The notes under the pieces are model-generated. The model did not search any database, was not told where the DNA came from, and saw nothing but the letters and a program-made list of their open reading frames with translations. A stretch of DNA of 64,000 bases from Fidelibacterota bacterium (GTDB lineage Bacteria; Fidelibacterota; SORT01). This document shows positions 16,882 to 25,271 of the stretch, piece after piece; position 1 is the first letter of the stretch, and every line of letters begins with the position of its first letter. The stretch is taken from positions 1 to 64,000 of the forward strand of contig JACZYG010000001.1 of assembly GCA_022571215.1 (NCBI GenBank), read 5' to 3'. The position numbers were made by a program, and so were the translations under genes.

Positions 16882-19800
16882 CTATTCTTTCATGTCGATT
16901 AAACTGCCGGCGATATATCTTTTCATGAACTCGCTCTCATTGTCCGGAGTGAATCCTGTCGTAGCAGGTTGCCAAATTCCAAGCCCTCCCATCCCTCCGT
17001 CTTCAGCTTTTGTCACCTTCACAAGCGTTTCCTTCGGGACGGTATTTAAAGCGTGATTATCCGATTCACCACCAAATATGAACCCCATGTAAGCTTTCGT
17101 CTTATGGAATAAGGTATCAGTTTGGTGCATCGGCATATGCCAATTACGAGTGATTGACTGTTGTGACCCATAACGCAGGTTCGCCTGATATCCCGTATTG
17201 GCGGACAACGCTCGACCGTCTGGTCGTGACTCATGAGCTCTCACGCTTTTCTCGGTAGCGATGAATGGAGCGTGCTTCATCATCACAATATTATATGGAT
17301 AAGCATGATTGTACTTAGCCCTCAGCATACATCTTGAAACACGGTAGAAAAAATCTCCCGGTTTAGCGCCTATATAAGGTCTATCGGCAGGATTTGCGTC
17401 TATGTAAACATAATCCCCGTCTTCAATTCCAAGGTCACGCGCTGCTGCCGGATTTATGTGGAGCTGATGCTCACCTACGCTCGGTGACCGTTTGTCCAGC
17501 CTGTACGGATCGCCAAAATTTGAATCGTACAGCATATGCCAGTCAACGTTTGACCATCCACTGTGAACTCTATGACGAGTCTTGGGTGTTAAACAGTAAA
17601 ATGTAAATCCTTTCTCCCAGAGGAAGTTCTTTGTTCTTCTCGCCTTCTTCCAGCTCATTTTAATGTTGCGTATAGTCCGATCATCCCAATGCTCTGCCTT
17701 TATCGAAATACCGTAATCATCCGGGCGTACATATGGATTAGAACTAATTATAACGTTCGGCAGGTATGGAGTAGCTTCGGGACCTTCTCTGTGCACTATA
17801 AAATTCTCACCGTATTCTATCGCTTCCGGAATATCGGAATACGCGTTCAATCTCCCCGTATCGGTGTGGAATGGTTCACTGTCATTTATTTGTTCAAAGA
17901 ACGGAATACGCGGATAGGTTCTGAACATCATGAGCGCTCCGCCGGATGGTCCGTACTTGCCTGCCATTATATCATCTAAATTATATCCGGAAGTTGTAGT
18001 GCTCGTATCCAAAAGGCGCTGGATATAAATACTCCGTTTACCTTCATACTCAAACTTGAACATATCCGTAAATCGCGTATCGCCGGTCACCTTGGCGAGA
18101 CTTTTAGCGATACCGGCGATTATAGCCAGATCGTCCCTGCTATCGAATACCGGAGGGATCCCTCCTTTCCATATCTGTAAAAATGGATTAGAGCAACTCG
18201 CAGTGATCTCAAGATCATCGAATTCAAGCCATGAATTTGCGGGAAGCGCAATATCCGAATATTCAATCGAGGCAGTCATCTGAATATCGAATGAGACTAT
18301 CATTTCTATATTCGGATTTACGTTCTTGATCATCTCGTAAACCCATTTCGCATTATTTATTAGATTCACGTTATTGAAAAGAATCGCTTTAGTCGGAGTC
18401 GGCATGTGCGTATCACCTGTGAAATTCTTCCTTCCGTATTTCGGAGTATCAACGATTAAAGCTTTATCTCCATGATTCCAATACGCCGGTTCCTCGCCCT
18501 TTGCATAAGCGTGGACTTTTACATCCTTACCATGAGCGAGCGGATCAAGATTCGGCTCAAACGGATCCTCGGCGACCCATCCCTTAAACCCGGGTCCTGT
18601 CCATGGAGAACCCTGAAAAAGCCCGGCTTTATAATTTCCTGCCCAGGTATGGCAACCCGCGCCCGGTGCACCCAAATTCCCCGTGAGCATAATCGGTAGG
18701 TATGCCGCTCTGTTCATCTCCGTTGCATGGAACCAATGATTTATTCCCTCACCCTGATGAATGGCAACAGGTTTTATTTTAGCGATATCCTCCGCTAATT
18801 GCTTAATCAATTTCTTCGGAGCCTGAGTAATCTCCACAACAGTGTCGATGTCGTAATCCTTCAGATGGATCTTGTATAACGACCAGAGAGTCGCTACTTC
18901 TACCTCCGTGCCGTCCACAAGCTTCAACGTAAAATTTCCGTCTAAAACAGGATTTATCCCTTTTTGTTCCATTGTATCACCGACATCGTCTCGGGTCAGT
19001 GCCTTAAACTCTTTAGAATTTCTATCATAGACTACAAAATCACCTAACCTCTCATGCTGCTCATCGGTAAATCCCTGAATTCTTACTGAAGGACCCTCTT
19101 TTGACAGATCACTCTTATAATTGGGGAACAGTTCCGCTGCACGCAGTCTCTTCAAATTATCTTTCCTGACCAGAAGCGGGAAATCAGTGAATCTCTTCAC
19201 GAATGATTCGTCATGCCAGTTCTTATCAATGATGATCTTTGTGATTCCCAACCAAAAAGCCGCATCCGTAGCCGGGCGAATTGGAATCCAGTAGTCCGCT
19301 TTGGTTGACGGCGGTCCATATTCAGGAGCTATCACCACAATTTTTGCGCCCCTCTCCATGCATTCTATAAACCAATGAGAATCGGGCAGTTTATTCTCTA
19401 CCAAGTTTTTCCCATCCATGATAATGAGCTTCGAAAAGCGAAGATCATTGAAATCACAGTCAGATGCTTGGAGTCCATGAACAAACGGCTGTCCGGGCGC
19501 CTGGTCGCCATGCCAGGTATAATTGGAGAAATTCCGTCCGCCAAGAGCCTTGTCTTTCCCCACTCCCCGGTTCTTCGCATCAAGCAGAGCGAGCGTATTA
19601 TTCAGACGATACATTCCGTATTTACCGATAACTCCTAAGAGACCCATACCACCACGGATTTTTATAGTCCTTGTACCTGCCTCTTGCATCGCCTCTACCA
19701 TCTCAGGCTGATACCCTTGCTTCAAAAGTTTCTTTTTACCTTTCTCTCCGCTATAACGTTTTGAGATCGCCTCTAAAGCTTTCGCTATATTATCCAATGC

Positions 19801-20355
19801 GTCGTCCCATGATATCTGAACGAACTCATCATCACCACGACTATCGAATTTATATTTCTTTTTGAGTTTCGGAGTGAGCTCCGGGAAACCCGCATCTGCC
19901 CATCTTTTCCATCCCTTACGCACGATAGGATGTTTTAACCGGTAAGGACCGTATAGAACTCTGTGAAAAGTATAGCCTTTTGCGCACTGTCTCGGGTTCC
20001 AGTTATTCGTTGCGTGATTTCCTTGAAGATCTGAATAATTTTGGTAATCATAGGTCGAACCCATCCGAATGACGATTCCATTCCGGACGTATGCTCTCAC
20101 TCTACAGGCGTGAGTGTCGTTTGGCGAACAGACCCAATCAAACCAGCTGTCATACTTATACTGGTTTCTGTACACTTTCTCCCATCCCCTCTTAACTGAC
20201 CCCGCCAATGGATTTTCGCCCGGGTTCACGGACGAAAGAAGATGCATCGGAGTGCTTAGTGTATAGGCTAATGCTCCGGCGCCTATTTCCATCCACTTGA
20301 GAAATTCTCTCCGCTCCATCCCGTTACCATTTTTTCCTTCATTTTTTTTAGTCAT
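16882..20355 (-). CDS. nxrA: Nitrite oxidoreductase / nitrate reductase catalytic subunit (NxrA-like)
   Basis: An 1157-residue molybdopterin-bis(guanine dinucleotide) oxidoreductase of DMSO-reductase type II. Residues 14-20 (ERREFLK) form a Tat signal followed by a hydrophobic stretch, so it is exported. The FS0 cluster region reads Cys76-x3-Asp80-x3-Cys84-x39-Cys124, with Asp where NarG has a Cys. The molybdenum ligand is probably Asp284 (SNYTWHGDQAPG). Long blocks such as GTRTIKIRGGMGLLGV, HQGEGINHWFHATEMNRA and IHREG-like EGPEATPYLPNV fit the Nitrospira/Nitrospina NxrA lineage by my recollection. In the periplasm it interconverts nitrite and nitrate; direction is set by the redox partners and cannot be read from sequence. 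Confidence 0.88.
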   Translation of the reverse strand: MTKKNEGKNGNGMERREFLKWMEIGAGALAYTLSTPMHLLSSVNPGENPLAGSVKRGWEKVYRNQYKYDSWFDWVCSPNDTHACRVRAYVRNGIVIRMGSTYDYQNYSDLQGNHATNNWNPRQCAKGYTFHRVLYGPYRLKHPIVRKGWKRWADAGFPELTPKLKKKYKFDSRGDDEFVQISWDDALDNIAKALEAISKRYSGEKGKKKLLKQGYQPEMVEAMQEAGTRTIKIRGGMGLLGVIGKYGMYRLNNTLALLDAKNRGVGKDKALGGRNFSNYTWHGDQAPGQPFVHGLQASDCDFNDLRFSKLIIMDGKNLVENKLPDSHWFIECMERGAKIVVIAPEYGPPSTKADYWIPIRPATDAAFWLGITKIIIDKNWHDESFVKRFTDFPLLVRKDNLKRLRAAELFPNYKSDLSKEGPSVRIQGFTDEQHERLGDFVVYDRNSKEFKALTRDDVGDTMEQKGINPVLDGNFTLKLVDGTEVEVATLWSLYKIHLKDYDIDTVVEITQAPKKLIKQLAEDIAKIKPVAIHQGEGINHWFHATEMNRAAYLPIMLTGNLGAPGAGCHTWAGNYKAGLFQGSPWTGPGFKGWVAEDPFEPNLDPLAHGKDVKVHAYAKGEEPAYWNHGDKALIVDTPKYGRKNFTGDTHMPTPTKAILFNNVNLINNAKWVYEMIKNVNPNIEMIVSFDIQMTASIEYSDIALPANSWLEFDDLEITASCSNPFLQIWKGGIPPVFDSRDDLAIIAGIAKSLAKVTGDTRFTDMFKFEYEGKRSIYIQRLLDTSTTTSGYNLDDIMAGKYGPSGGALMMFRTYPRIPFFEQINDSEPFHTDTGRLNAYSDIPEAIEYGENFIVHREGPEATPYLPNVIISSNPYVRPDDYGISIKAEHWDDRTIRNIKMSWKKARRTKNFLWEKGFTFYCLTPKTRHRVHSGWSNVDWHMLYDSNFGDPYRLDKRSPSVGEHQLHINPAAARDLGIEDGDYVYIDANPADRPYIGAKPGDFFYRVSRCMLRAKYNHAYPYNIVMMKHAPFIATEKSVRAHESRPDGRALSANTGYQANLRYGSQQSITRNWHMPMHQTDTLFHKTKAYMGFIFGGESDNHALNTVPKETLVKVTKAEDGGMGGLGIWQPATTGFTPDNESEFMKRYIAGSLIDMKE

Positions 20356-20415
20356 TATAGCTTCCCCGTTATGCTTGAAATTCTTTTGCTATTACCGTTC
20401 CTTTTCATCTGATTA

Positions 20416-22047
20416 TTAAGGAGCAATTATCAAATCTTGCCAGATCGTCACTGATTTCTTCCCGTCTCTGTCGCCTGCGCTTCCGTTCCATACTGAAAAA
20501 GCAACGGAAAGATGTTGTCCCGGATTAAAATCTATACTGTTTTGACCATTAGCCTTCAGAGATCTCTTTAACACCACACTATATGTTCCCATATCGTATA
20601 CACCGAATGATTTTACGCTTTGTTCTATCTTGGGTCGTGCCGTTAGCGTACCAAAACCCGTCGCCGTAAGATTTTCAACAGCAGATTTTCTTGTCGGATC
20701 GGATACTATATTTCCTGCTCCCCATCCGGTTATAAAATCTGGATCAGACTCAAGGGTAAGCGCGTTACGCGCCGGTTGCTCTAATGCGGATTTCATTAGA
20801 TTGGGATACGAGTCGATTCCCAAGTTAGGATACATTTTGTCTATATCCTGGAATACGGGTTCAAGGTCGGCTTGTCGTTCAGATTTCCACATCCAGATAC
20901 TTACAGATTGATCTTTTTCACCCATTCCGAAAAACGGAGGGTCCTTTTCAGCCGAAAATTGGATGGCTGCTGCGTCCCGGAAATCCTGAACCCGAATCGC
21001 TGTATGATCATTTGTAGCATCTGTCCAGGTTAATCTAAGCGATAGCTCTTTCCCATCGTGAAGAGCCTGTACGGTCAATATTTCCGGTCTGTCAACTCTC
21101 CACCACAATGGCATCATATGGATGTTGATAGTTCCCGCTTCCCTCCAAATCCCCGCATCGGGATGCTCGGGGATCTTTTTCACTCTATTCGCTACGATCC
21201 TGAACTTCTTCATTTCGGCTATTTCACGCTGTTCCACGCTTGACATTCCAAGGATATAGTTAGTCAGATGCCATGCGTCATCTCCATAAGACCAATCGCT
21301 CATAGGCATTGGGGTTCCCGGCATCCCCAACACTATCCTGCGGTATACTTCCTTTGGATCGGGGTTACCTTTAAATACTCCCATAGTGAGGTCTCTCGGT
21401 CGGGTCGGTATTCCCTTCTCATCTGTCTGATCGGTGACTCCATCCCCCTCTCCCGTAGCTCCATGACATGAGGCGCAGGCATCCCGAAACCGTTCAGAGG
21501 CTAACTTTGCACCTGCTAACGTATACTCAGCTTCAGGAGGAATACGCAACATTCCCTCGCCACTATCTCCTACAACCGTGTTAGGCAGTATCGCTTCATT
21601 CGCGAATGTTTTGATGTAATGAACAAGACTCCATCTTTCTTTCTCAGATAGATGCGCCCACGAGGGCATCGAAGAACCCGGAATCCCCCGCGAAACGGTT
21701 CCATAGATATCGTCGTCAGTTGGTACTCTTTCCCATGTGGATACCATCCTATATCGAGCAGCTACAAAATCTCTCGGTTTCGGATATAATAAGTAGGCTG
21801 CTTTGCCTTCCCCAGCTCCATCCAATCCATGGCATGGGGCGCATTTATTTTCGTACAGAATCTTGCCGGCTGTCAACAATATCGGAGTAGACTTTACAAA
21901 ATTTAATGGACTCAGATTTCTTGGAATCTCACCCGTTTCGAATATTATCGTATCTTTGGGAGTTTTGGGTTGCGCGCACGTTAATAGAACGATTCCTATT
22001 ATTAGTATTAGTGGTACAGGATAATTTTTCATATGGCGATATATCAT
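20416..22047 (-). CDS. NxrC-like lipoprotein: diheme cytochrome c fused to EB_dh heme-b domain
   Basis: A 543-residue lipoprotein. The N-terminal hydrophobic stretch ends in a lipobox-like LLTC (Cys24). Two c-type heme sites follow: CAPCH at 69-73 and CASCH at 191-195. The region from about 290 to the end matches the ethylbenzene-dehydrogenase gamma / heme-b domain (GIWREAGTINIHMMPLWWR, LRLTWTDATNDHT, AAIQFS). It should receive electrons from NxrB and pass them to periplasmic cytochromes. In many relatives the heme-b subunit and the cytochrome c are separate, so this is a fusion. It lies upstream of nxrA, 60 bases away. A start at the internal Met (22032) is possible. Confidence 0.85.
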   Translation of the reverse strand: MIYRHMKNYPVPLILIIGIVLLTCAQPKTPKDTIIFETGEIPRNLSPLNFVKSTPILLTAGKILYENKCAPCHGLDGAGEGKAAYLLYPKPRDFVAARYRMVSTWERVPTDDDIYGTVSRGIPGSSMPSWAHLSEKERWSLVHYIKTFANEAILPNTVVGDSGEGMLRIPPEAEYTLAGAKLASERFRDACASCHGATGEGDGVTDQTDEKGIPTRPRDLTMGVFKGNPDPKEVYRRIVLGMPGTPMPMSDWSYGDDAWHLTNYILGMSSVEQREIAEMKKFRIVANRVKKIPEHPDAGIWREAGTINIHMMPLWWRVDRPEILTVQALHDGKELSLRLTWTDATNDHTAIRVQDFRDAAAIQFSAEKDPPFFGMGEKDQSVSIWMWKSERQADLEPVFQDIDKMYPNLGIDSYPNLMKSALEQPARNALTLESDPDFITGWGAGNIVSDPTRKSAVENLTATGFGTLTARPKIEQSVKSFGVYDMGTYSVVLKRSLKANGQNSIDFNPGQHLSVAFSVWNGSAGDRDGKKSVTIWQDLIIAP

Positions 22048-22080
22048 AATAACATTCCCTTATATTTGGATATTGACATT

Positions 22081-23070
22081 CTATCCTCCCATTTGACACA
22101 TGAATTGAGGATAAGACTTCCCCTCTGTGGCCGTTTCCATCATTAAATGTTTCTCCGGCTTACAGGATACTGTAAGTTTGATAGCATCCTTGATCTCTTT
22201 TTCATTCGCGCCGGCTCTCAACATTCTTAACAAGTACATACCCTGATCGTCTGCGAGGCATGAAATAAGAACTCCCTTTGCCGAAAGCCGCATCCGATTG
22301 CAATCAGAACAAAAATTCGAACTCAATGGACTTATAAATCCAACCGTACCTATGCCGTTAGGTCTACGAAAATATTTTGCCGGACCTGATCCCTTAGGCC
22401 AATTTTCTACAGGTATTGGATCCAAGGGTTGAGCTAATTTCATCATCTCGTCTAATGGTACTCTTTTGTCAAATGAGAAATATCCGGTCTCGCCCATTGG
22501 CATTAGCTCAATAAATCGAATATGGATAGGATAGATTTCGGTCAGTGCTGCAAAATCGTTTATCTCGTCCTCGTTCATACCACGCGATACAACTACATTC
22601 AGTTTTACCGGAGAGAATCCGTTTTCTAAGGCGCATTCGATCCCCTCTAATACATCAGTGATCTCGCCAAATGAAGTTATACTCTTATATTTATCAGCGT
22701 TAAGAGAATCAATACTGATGTTGATCCTATCTAAGCCGGCATCCGATAATTCAGGAGCGAATTTTTTTAAGAATATCCCGTTAGTGCTCAGAGAAATATC
22801 ATCTATTGATTTCAATTCTCTCAATTTCTTAATTAATGAGGGGAGTCCGGGACGTAGGAGTGGTTCTCCGCCTGTGATACGAAGTTTCGAGATTCCTAAT
22901 TCGGCAAAAGATCTGACAAGAGAAACTATCTCTTCGTCTGACATGATTTCGGAGGTAGAACTAAAATTTGAATACAATTTAGGAAGACAATACGAGCATC
23001 TGAGATTACACCTATCCGTTACGGACAAGCGTAGATAATTTATATTTCTTTTTAGAGAATCAATAAGCAT
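22081..23070 (-). CDS. moaA: GTP 3',8-cyclase MoaA (molybdopterin biosynthesis)
   Basis: A 329-residue radical SAM enzyme of normal MoaA length. The N-terminal cluster motif is CNLRCSYC (Cys21, 25, 28) with the preceding YLRLSVTDR typical of MoaA. The C-terminal cluster motif is FCSDCNRMRLSAKGVLISCL. The last residues are the conserved Gly-Gly needed for activity. It makes the first pterin intermediate of molybdenum cofactor. It is the first gene of the nxr-like operon, 33 bases before the NxrC-like gene, so cofactor supply and enzyme are co-expressed. Confidence 0.95.
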   Translation of the reverse strand: MLIDSLKRNINYLRLSVTDRCNLRCSYCLPKLYSNFSSTSEIMSDEEIVSLVRSFAELGISKLRITGGEPLLRPGLPSLIKKLRELKSIDDISLSTNGIFLKKFAPELSDAGLDRINISIDSLNADKYKSITSFGEITDVLEGIECALENGFSPVKLNVVVSRGMNEDEINDFAALTEIYPIHIRFIELMPMGETGYFSFDKRVPLDEMMKLAQPLDPIPVENWPKGSGPAKYFRRPNGIGTVGFISPLSSNFCSDCNRMRLSAKGVLISCLADDQGMYLLRMLRAGANEKEIKDAIKLTVSCKPEKHLMMETATEGKSYPQFMCQMGG

Positions 23071-23153
23071 TCTATTAACAACATCTCCGTGAGTTACGTT
23101 ATAGGGACTCCTTCCTTCCCCCGATTAATCTTTCTAAATGTGCCATTCGACAT

Positions 23154-23170
23154 ATAGATCATTGATCTAT
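23154..23170. promoter_or_regulatory. Perfect 17-bp palindrome upstream of moaA (operator candidate)
   Basis: ATAGATCA, one base, TGATCTAT is a perfect 8-1-8 inverted repeat. It lies about 85 bases upstream of moaA, the first gene of the nxr-like operon, and just after the stop of the Rrf2 gene. Palindromes of this form are typical of dimeric repressors or activators. The Rrf2 protein next door, or a CRP/FNR-type protein elsewhere, are the obvious candidates. Confidence 0.45.
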
Positions 23171-23182
23171 TTAAGCCACTTC

Positions 23183-23635
23183 TCACGAACTGGCATCAGC
23201 TTCCATCGTTTTTATATAGTTCAACTTCGAATTCAGATCCAAACTCAGATTAGTGATACCCCTGCCTTTGAGCAGTTTCATCAGTTTTGTTTTTACATCG
23301 CTCCACTCATCGTGAACCGGACATGGATTTTTATCGGAGCATCCCGGAAATCCCAAGATACATTGCTCCATATAATCGGGTCCCTCCATGATCTCAATTA
23401 TATCATTAAGCATAATATCTTTCAGGGAACGATTTAAAATAAACCCTCCCGATTTACCTTTTTGGGAACTTAATATATTATGTTTTACCAAGGTCTGGAG
23501 AATCTTACCTAAATAATGTGGTGGTATGTTTAACGCTCCTGAGATGTCTCTTGCAAGTACAGAAGAACTTTGGGACTGCGAAGCAAGGTATGTAACTGCT
23601 TGCAACGCATATTCACATGACCGACTAAAAATCAA
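23183..23635 (-). CDS. Rrf2-family Fe-S transcription regulator (IscR/NsrR-like)
   Basis: A winged-helix regulator of about 150 residues. It begins LIFSRSCEYALQAVTYLA, equivalent to the standard Rrf2 N-terminus. I chose a TTG start at 23635 because AGGGGA lies seven bases upstream. A longer frame to 23710 would add residues with no family match. The recognition region is IPPHYLGKILQTLVKHNILSS. Three cysteines (C-x6-C-x5-C, CILGFPGCSDKNPC) are positioned to bind a cluster as in NsrR, IscR and RsrR, so it probably senses NO, iron-sulfur status or redox. It lies between the nxr-like operon and a hemerythrin, both plausible targets. Confidence 0.87.
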   Translation of the reverse strand: MIFSRSCEYALQAVTYLASQSQSSSVLARDISGALNIPPHYLGKILQTLVKHNILSSQKGKSGGFILNRSLKDIMLNDIIEIMEGPDYMEQCILGFPGCSDKNPCPVHDEWSDVKTKLMKLLKGRGITNLSLDLNSKLNYIKTMEADASS

Positions 23636-23757
23636 AGTAGTTCCCCTTTTGATATAGAGGATAAAAAGACCTCTATGTCTTATGTTAGAGTATTTTCTCA
23701 ACATTGTCAATCTAATTTATACTACCCCTGATTTGAATTTTCAATTATTACTACCCA

Positions 23758-24342
23758 TCAATGATCACAATGGCATTGGCAATCATGATTATTCAAATAG
23801 ACCTCGCTTAATTCGTCTAATAGCCGATGGTATTTTTCATGTACACCCGGACCGATTTTCTCTTCCTCGGCTCTTTCAAATTCCAATAAAAGAGATTGCT
23901 GTCTTTCTTCCGGAATACGCGTGTCAGCCATTACGAAAAGAATGTTATTCTCTTTATCAATGTGCTCCGTTAACAACGCAATGTAATTCCTTGCGTAGCC
24001 CGCAAACTCTTTAGAACTGTATTCTTTTCCCTCTTTATAGTCATTTATAGAATTGCTCATTTCTTTGACATTATCTCGTCCTATGACATGCTCAGAAAGC
24101 ATTACCCCTATCGGTCCGCCCTCATTGGGTATACCATACTCCTCCAAGGCGGGAAACAGCAGATCCTCCTCTTTACGATGATGACATTTATCAGCAAACT
24201 CTTTGAAGAACTCTACAATATTCTCAAGATCAGTCTCTTCGACTCGCTCTCCTACATCAAGCCTGAGACAGACCTTTTCTAAGATTTTCAGCATAACAAG
24301 TATCGCATCGTGCTCTTTTATTAGTATATCTGTTGGTCTCAC
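23758..24342 (-). CDS. Hemerythrin HHE-domain protein (copy 2)
   Basis: A 194-residue paralogue of the protein at 3506-4093, similar along its whole length. The same iron ligands are visible (KEHDA, CHHRKEED, SEHVIGR, TEHIDKE), as is the same Cys/His tail (HDCQCHCDH). It begins with GTG, preceded by a GGAGAATA site, whereas copy 1 starts with ATG. Substitutions are scattered, so the duplication is not recent. It lies 122 bases upstream of the Rrf2 regulator in the same direction. A role in O2 or NO binding fits the respiratory context but is inferred. Confidence 0.9.
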   Translation of the reverse strand: MRPTDILIKEHDAILVMLKILEKVCLRLDVGERVEETDLENIVEFFKEFADKCHHRKEEDLLFPALEEYGIPNEGGPIGVMLSEHVIGRDNVKEMSNSINDYKEGKEYSSKEFAGYARNYIALLTEHIDKENNILFVMADTRIPEERQQSLLLEFERAEEEKIGPGVHEKYHRLLDELSEVYLNNHDCQCHCDH

Positions 24343-24590
24343 TCTATTCTCCTATATATGTAATCAATAGTTAAAACGGCATAACTATATTGCCATTGGA
24401 ATTACAGTTTACAATTATTATGCCATATCTAAACTTTCAGATTATTTCTCGGTCTAAGACGTTGATTAACAGTGTGATGGCTTTAATTATGCTTTAACTG
24501 ATTAAAATATTCGGACTGATTATTTCCCAGTTATGCAAATTTTCGAGTTTAGATTCTTAATGATGCAAATCTGGAATCTCTTCAGTCAAC
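24343..24590 (-). promoter_or_regulatory. Hemerythrin copy 2 promoter region, conserved with copy 1
   Basis: On the minus strand this leader carries the same blocks as the region upstream of copy 1: CATAATAATTGTA nearest the gene, CATCACACTGTTAATCA, AATATTTTAATCA, and farthest a block with TTTGCATAACTGGGAAATAA. The order and spacing are kept while intervening bases differ. The farthest block ends near 24560, and the rest to 24687 shows nothing recognisable. Confidence 0.6.
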
Positions 24591-24687
24591 AACGCAGTGT
24601 TTTCGATAGAATATATTCTCTAGTAACAAATCACTCTTGCTTGCAAGTTCTGTTTTTATTTTGCTTTGATTTGTATTACAAACTTAT

Positions 24688-24921
24688 GTCACTTTTGAGT
24701 GCCCTATCGCTGTAAGTAACTGATACTCCGTATATGGCGCTGTCCTTTTAAGCCATTGACCGGTGGTTCTTCCACAGGAACTCCTCAGGAGGAGTCCTCC
24801 TAAGGAGCCTCTTTGAGGCACCCGGGCGTACTACTCATAATTACTGCTATCAATGGTTTTAAAAGATTTTCTGCTACAATTTTCCGAAATTAAAAAAGTG
24901 TCCCAAAAGGCATTACGGGAC
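24688..24921 (+). repeat. tRNA-Lys-like repeat, copy B (long form, left of ars module)
   Basis: This is a 234-bp direct repeat of copy C. It contains the CCTTTTAAGCCATTG anticodon-loop-like segment and GGTGGTTC. A block of about 45 bases follows inside the T-loop position: an inverted repeat AGGAGGA-G-TCCTCCT and a hairpin GCCTC-TTT-GAGGC. Then come CACCCGGGCGTAC, about 57 diverged bases and a conserved tail (AATTAAAAAAGTGTCCCAAA...) with GTCCC/GGGAC complementarity. Copy A has the T-arm uninterrupted. Copies B and C flank the arsR-permease-peptide module in the same orientation. Confidence 0.75.
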
Positions 24922-25096
24922 ATTATGGGACAACTTTTTCACTTATTGAGTGCATATACGTGACACGTTTTTTCGGTAAAATTCAGATATTAATTAGATG
25001 CGTTTTTCTTAACCAACACTAAATTTGAATTGGTATCAGTTAGAATTGTATCAAGAATTCTTAATCAAATATTACTTGGATCAAGAATGCGATCAA
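24922..25096. other. Short intergenic stretch after the Cys-rich peptide gene
   Basis: AT-rich sequence between repeat copy B and the stop codon of the peptide gene. No gene or clear terminator is seen. Confidence 0.4.
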
Positions 25097-25243
25097 CTAG
25101 TATGCCCATCCGTAACATGTGAAATTATTTACCCAGAAACTAACTGTTTTACGTCTCCCGTTAAAAGTAAGATCATCAAGCTCTACCCAACCATCGCCGC
25201 AACATCCACTGCCATCACAGCATCCTTTATTCATGTTATTCAT
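25097..25243 (-). CDS. 48-residue Cys-rich peptide of the ars-type module
   Basis: A small protein beginning MNNMNKGCCDGSGCCGDG, followed by a short conserved-looking segment (WVELDDLTFNGRRK) and one further Cys near the C-terminus. An AGGAGA site lies five bases or so before the ATG at 25243, which decides this start; a longer frame to 25300 would overlap the permease and has no ribosome site. It follows the permease by 28 bases. Two CC pairs plus a lone Cys suggest metal or metalloid binding, perhaps handing the ion to the permease. No family recognised. Confidence 0.7.
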   Translation of the reverse strand: MNNMNKGCCDGSGCCGDGWVELDDLTFNGRRKTVSFWVNNFTCYGWAY

Positions 25244-25271
25244 ATTATTCTCCTTTTTTCTTGTTTTGGTA

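Noticed and set aside
16882-20355. Selenate, chlorate, perchlorate or ethylbenzene dehydrogenase catalytic subunit
   Set aside because: All are relatives, but the long blocks of the A and B subunits fit the NXR lineage better and the operon lacks a separate gamma subunit of the usual kind. A tree is needed to be final.
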